A stretch of DNA of 6,975 nucleotides from Actinomycetota bacterium (GTDB lineage: Bacteria; Actinomycetota; Thermoleophilia; Gaiellales; Gaiellaceae), in assembly GCA_013811645.1 (NCBI GenBank), contig JACCUU010000142.1, forward strand, positions 1 through 6,975, read 5' to 3'. This document shows, in pieces, positions 5,165 to 6,975 of this stretch (position 1 is the first letter of the stretch; every line of letters begins with the position of its first letter). The notes under the pieces were generated by a model. It made no database searches and had not been told where the DNA came from. It saw only the letters and a program-made list of their open reading frames with translations. Made by a program: the position numbers and the translations under genes.

Positions 5165-5713
5165 CTATCGCAGGAGCGCCGCGAACGCACGCGCAGCCTG
5201 CGCGCGATGGGAGTGCTCGCGCTTCCACGCACCGCCCAGCTCGGCGACGGTCGCCGACATTCCCGTCGGAACGAAGATGGGGTCGTAGCCGAACCCCTCG
5301 GTGCCTCGCGGCTCAGCGGCAATCTCGCCCTCGAGCGTGCCGATCGCGTGAAGCTCCAAGCCTTCGGGGCTGAGTGCCACGAGCTCACAGACGTAGCGAG
5401 CGCGCCGGTTGGTCATACCGTCCAGCTCTGCAAGCAGCCGTGTGACCGGGTCTTCGGCCCAGCGCGCTGACTCGACGCCCGGCGCTCCTCCGAGCGCAAC
5501 CACTTCGATGCCGGAGTCTTCACCGGCGACCCATTCCTCCGGCCGCGCATGCAGCCGTCCATGCCGCGCCTTGATCCCGGCGTTGCCGAAAAAGGTGCCT
5601 GCGTCCTCGGCCGGTTCGTCCGGCGCGCACAGAAGCTCGATCTCCCAGTCCGGAAGCACGCTCCGAAGCTCCCGCAGCTTGTTCTCGTTCCGCGACGCCA
5701 GAACCAGCTTCAC
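5165..5713 (-). CDS. rdgB: dITP/XTP pyrophosphatase (RdgB/HAM1 family)
   Basis: This house-cleaning enzyme hydrolyses ITP, dITP and XTP to monophosphates, keeping deaminated purines out of DNA and RNA. It has 182 residues, a little under the usual 195-200. Motifs: the nucleotide-binding ASRNENKLREL at 6-16, TFFGNAGIKARHG at 40-52, GEDSGIEVVALGGAPGVESARWA at 64-86 with the catalytic-site Asp66, GFGYDPIF at 140-147, and SHRAQA at 168-173. One oddity: the second motif usually reads TFxENA, with a Glu thought to bind metal; here that position is Gly43. The start is GTG at 5713, which overlaps the rph stop (GTGA) and places the first strand (KLVLASRNENK) right at the N-terminus. The longer open frame to 6118 is an overprint of rph. 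Confidence 0.94.
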   Translation of the reverse strand: MKLVLASRNENKLRELRSVLPDWEIELLCAPDEPAEDAGTFFGNAGIKARHGRLHARPEEWVAGEDSGIEVVALGGAPGVESARWAEDPVTRLLAELDGMTNRRARYVCELVALSPEGLELHAIGTLEGEIAAEPRGTEGFGYDPIFVPTGMSATVAELGGAWKREHSHRAQAARAFAALLR

Positions 5714-6420
5714 GCGCGCGGAGCGGCTGCGGCGGCGGCCTGGGCAACCGTGAGCTCCTCGATCCCGCCCGCCGCCAGGTCGAGCAGCTGATCGAGCAGC
5801 TCGCGCGAGAACGGGTCCCGCTCCGCCGTCGCCTGCACCTCGACGAGGGCGCCCTCGCCGGTCATGACGACGTTCATGTCCGTCTCGGCCGAGGAGTCCT
5901 CCGGATAGTCGAGGTCGAGGACCGCCTCTCCGCCCACGATCCCCACCGAGACTGCGGCGACCGAGCCGCGCAGCGCCTTCGAGAGCCCGAAATGGTCGAG
6001 GGCGCGGCGGGCGGCGATCCAGACGCCCGTGATCGAGGCGCAGCGGGTGCCGCCGTCCGCCTGCAGGACGTCGCAGTCGAGCCAGAGCGTGCGCTCGCCG
6101 AGGGCCTCGAAGTCGCACACGGAGCGGAGGGCGCGGCCGATCAGGCGCTGGATCTCGACTGTCCGGCCGTCGGCGCGGCCGCGTGAGACGGCGCGCTGGG
6201 TCCGCTCGCCGGTCGAGGCGGGAAGCATCGAGTACTCGGCGGTCATCCAGCCGCGACCACTGCGGGCAAGCCAGCGCGGCACGCCTTCCTCGACTGTCGC
6301 CGTGCAGAGCACCAGCGTCTTCCCTTGCCCGTAGAGAACCGCGCCGTGCGGCTGCTCGAGGAAGTCCGTCTTGATCTCCAGCGGGCGCAACTCGCTGGCC
6401 TTCCGGCCATCGGCTCTCAT
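5710..6420 (-). CDS. rph: Ribonuclease PH
   Basis: RNase PH is a phosphate-dependent 3'-5' exoribonuclease that trims tRNA precursor ends, working as a ring hexamer in the cytoplasm. The product has 236 residues, the normal length. Motifs: MRADGRKASELRPL at the N-terminus, GRTVEIQRLIGRALRSV at 85-101, LDCDVLQADGGTRCASITG at 114-132 with the phosphate-binding Arg126, LDLDYPEDSSAETDMNVVMT at 168-187 with Asp175 and Asp181, and EVQATAE at 194-200, where EVQGTAE is more usual. The C-terminus ends in an alanine run. ATG 6420 overlaps the murI stop (ATGA), and its own TGA overlaps the rdgB start. There is no room for a promoter, so it depends on the murI transcript. A longer open frame to 6810 is an overprint of murI. 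Confidence 0.96.
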   Translation of the reverse strand: MRADGRKASELRPLEIKTDFLEQPHGAVLYGQGKTLVLCTATVEEGVPRWLARSGRGWMTAEYSMLPASTGERTQRAVSRGRADGRTVEIQRLIGRALRSVCDFEALGERTLWLDCDVLQADGGTRCASITGVWIAARRALDHFGLSKALRGSVAAVSVGIVGGEAVLDLDYPEDSSAETDMNVVMTGEGALVEVQATAERDPFSRELLDQLLDLAAGGIEELTVAQAAAAAAPRA

Positions 6421-6975
6421 GCTGCCGCTGCTTCCAGGGTCGCCACTTCGACGTGTTCGGCCGCGTCGATCGGAAGCTGGAGGAAGCGTCTCCCCATCTC
6501 CCTGAAGAGCGCGGGGTCGCCCGTCGTCAGGAACCGATAGGCGCCCTCTCTGGACTCCGAGTTCTCGATTCCCTTGCGCTCGAGCGTCTCCGCAACCTCG
6601 CGGGCTGTCTCGTCGGCGGAAAAGACGAGCGTCACGCCGCGCCCGAACACACGCTGGAAGATCGGCCGGATCAGCGGGTAATGGGTGCAGCCGAGGATCA
6701 CCGTGTCCACGCCTGCATCCTTGAGTGGGGCCGCGTACTCCCGGACGGCGCTCGCCGACTCCTCGCCGAACGGATCGGGCCCTTCGATCAGCGGCACCAG
6801 GCGCGGGCATGCAATCTGGACGATGTCGACGCCTGCGTCGAGCGCCGCCACGAGGTCGGCGTAGCGGCCGCTCGAGACGGTGGCCTCGGTGGCCAGCAGC
6901 CCGATGCGACGGTTGCGCGTTGCCAGCACGGCCGCATGCGCCTCCGGCGCGAGCACGCCGACGATGGGCACGGAC
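6417..6975 (-). CDS. murI: Glutamate racemase, 5' end cut by window edge
   Basis: MurI converts L-glutamate to D-glutamate for peptidoglycan precursors. The C-terminal 185 residues are visible, about two thirds of a typical 260-270-residue enzyme. The frame is open to the edge; an internal GTG at 6971 is not taken as the start because PIVGVLAPEAHAA matches the interior of the family. Motifs: RIGLLATEATVSSGRY, then ACPRLVPLIE, then LGCTHYPLIRP, which carries the second catalytic Cys with the following Thr-His. The first catalytic Cys lies outside the window. The TGA overlaps the rph ATG (ATGA). This gene probably heads or lies near the head of the cluster running to pyrE. The murI to rph to rdgB neighbourhood also exists in mycobacteria, where one more gene lies between murI and rph. 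Confidence 0.95.
   Translation of the reverse strand, partial: SVPIVGVLAPEAHAAVLATRNRRIGLLATEATVSSGRYADLVAALDAGVDIVQIACPRLVPLIEGPDPFGEESASAVREYAAPLKDAGVDTVILGCTHYPLIRPIFQRVFGRGVTLVFSADETAREVAETLERKGIENSESREGAYRFLTTGDPALFREMGRRFLQLPIDAAEHVEVATLEAAAA

Noticed and set aside
4028..5470. 480-codon plus-strand open frame.
   Set aside because: It is antisense to pyrE, the small membrane gene, the Roadblock-like gene and part of rdgB; its composition is low-complexity basic and it has no family motif.

Overview
The window is high-GC bacterial chromosome in which every gene I can support lies on the minus strand, so transcription runs from the high coordinates to the low ones. It looks like Actinomycetota, possibly a Thermoleophilia-type lineage. 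The reasons are: the murI, rph, rdgB order resembles the actinobacterial arrangement; the DnaQ-like exonuclease fused to a UvrC-like GIY-YIG nuclease is a family typical of actinobacteria; there is a Gram-positive/actinobacterial style LexA box; several starts are GTG; and the code is compact and GC-rich. The lineage below phylum is a guess.

Region 1 (6975 to 4033) is a tightly packed cluster: murI (5' end outside the window), rph, rdgB, a Roadblock/LC7-like protein, a 61-residue one-helix membrane protein, and pyrE. Neighbouring genes overlap by 1 to 4 bases (ATGA, GTGA, TGATG) or are at most 9 bases apart, so this is almost certainly one operon with translational coupling. It mixes cell-wall precursor synthesis, RNA 3'-end trimming, nucleotide-pool cleaning and pyrimidine synthesis with two proteins of unknown role.

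Region 2 (4036 to 3632) is a self-contained HU gene with its own candidate promoter, a strong Shine-Dalgarno sequence and a strong hairpin terminator.

Region 3 (3465 to 1763) is a DEDDh exonuclease, GIY-YIG and UVR-motif fusion nuclease. Just upstream, a perfect 14-bp palindrome matching a LexA operator overlaps the candidate -10 element. This is the clearest regulatory signal in the window and marks the nuclease as a probable SOS gene. pyrF starts 35 bases after its stop codon and may share the transcript.

Region 4 (832 to 1) holds an array of three hairpin-forming units with an exact 45-base spacing, filling the pyrF-dac gap and supplying the pyrF stop codon. It is followed by the first 225 codons of a secreted D-Ala-D-Ala carboxypeptidase cut by the window edge.

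Most of the window is housekeeping. The points worth a second look are the LexA box on the fusion nuclease, possible SOS coupling of pyrF, the 45-base hairpin repeats, the Roadblock plus small membrane protein pair, and unusual residues in RdgB and PyrE.
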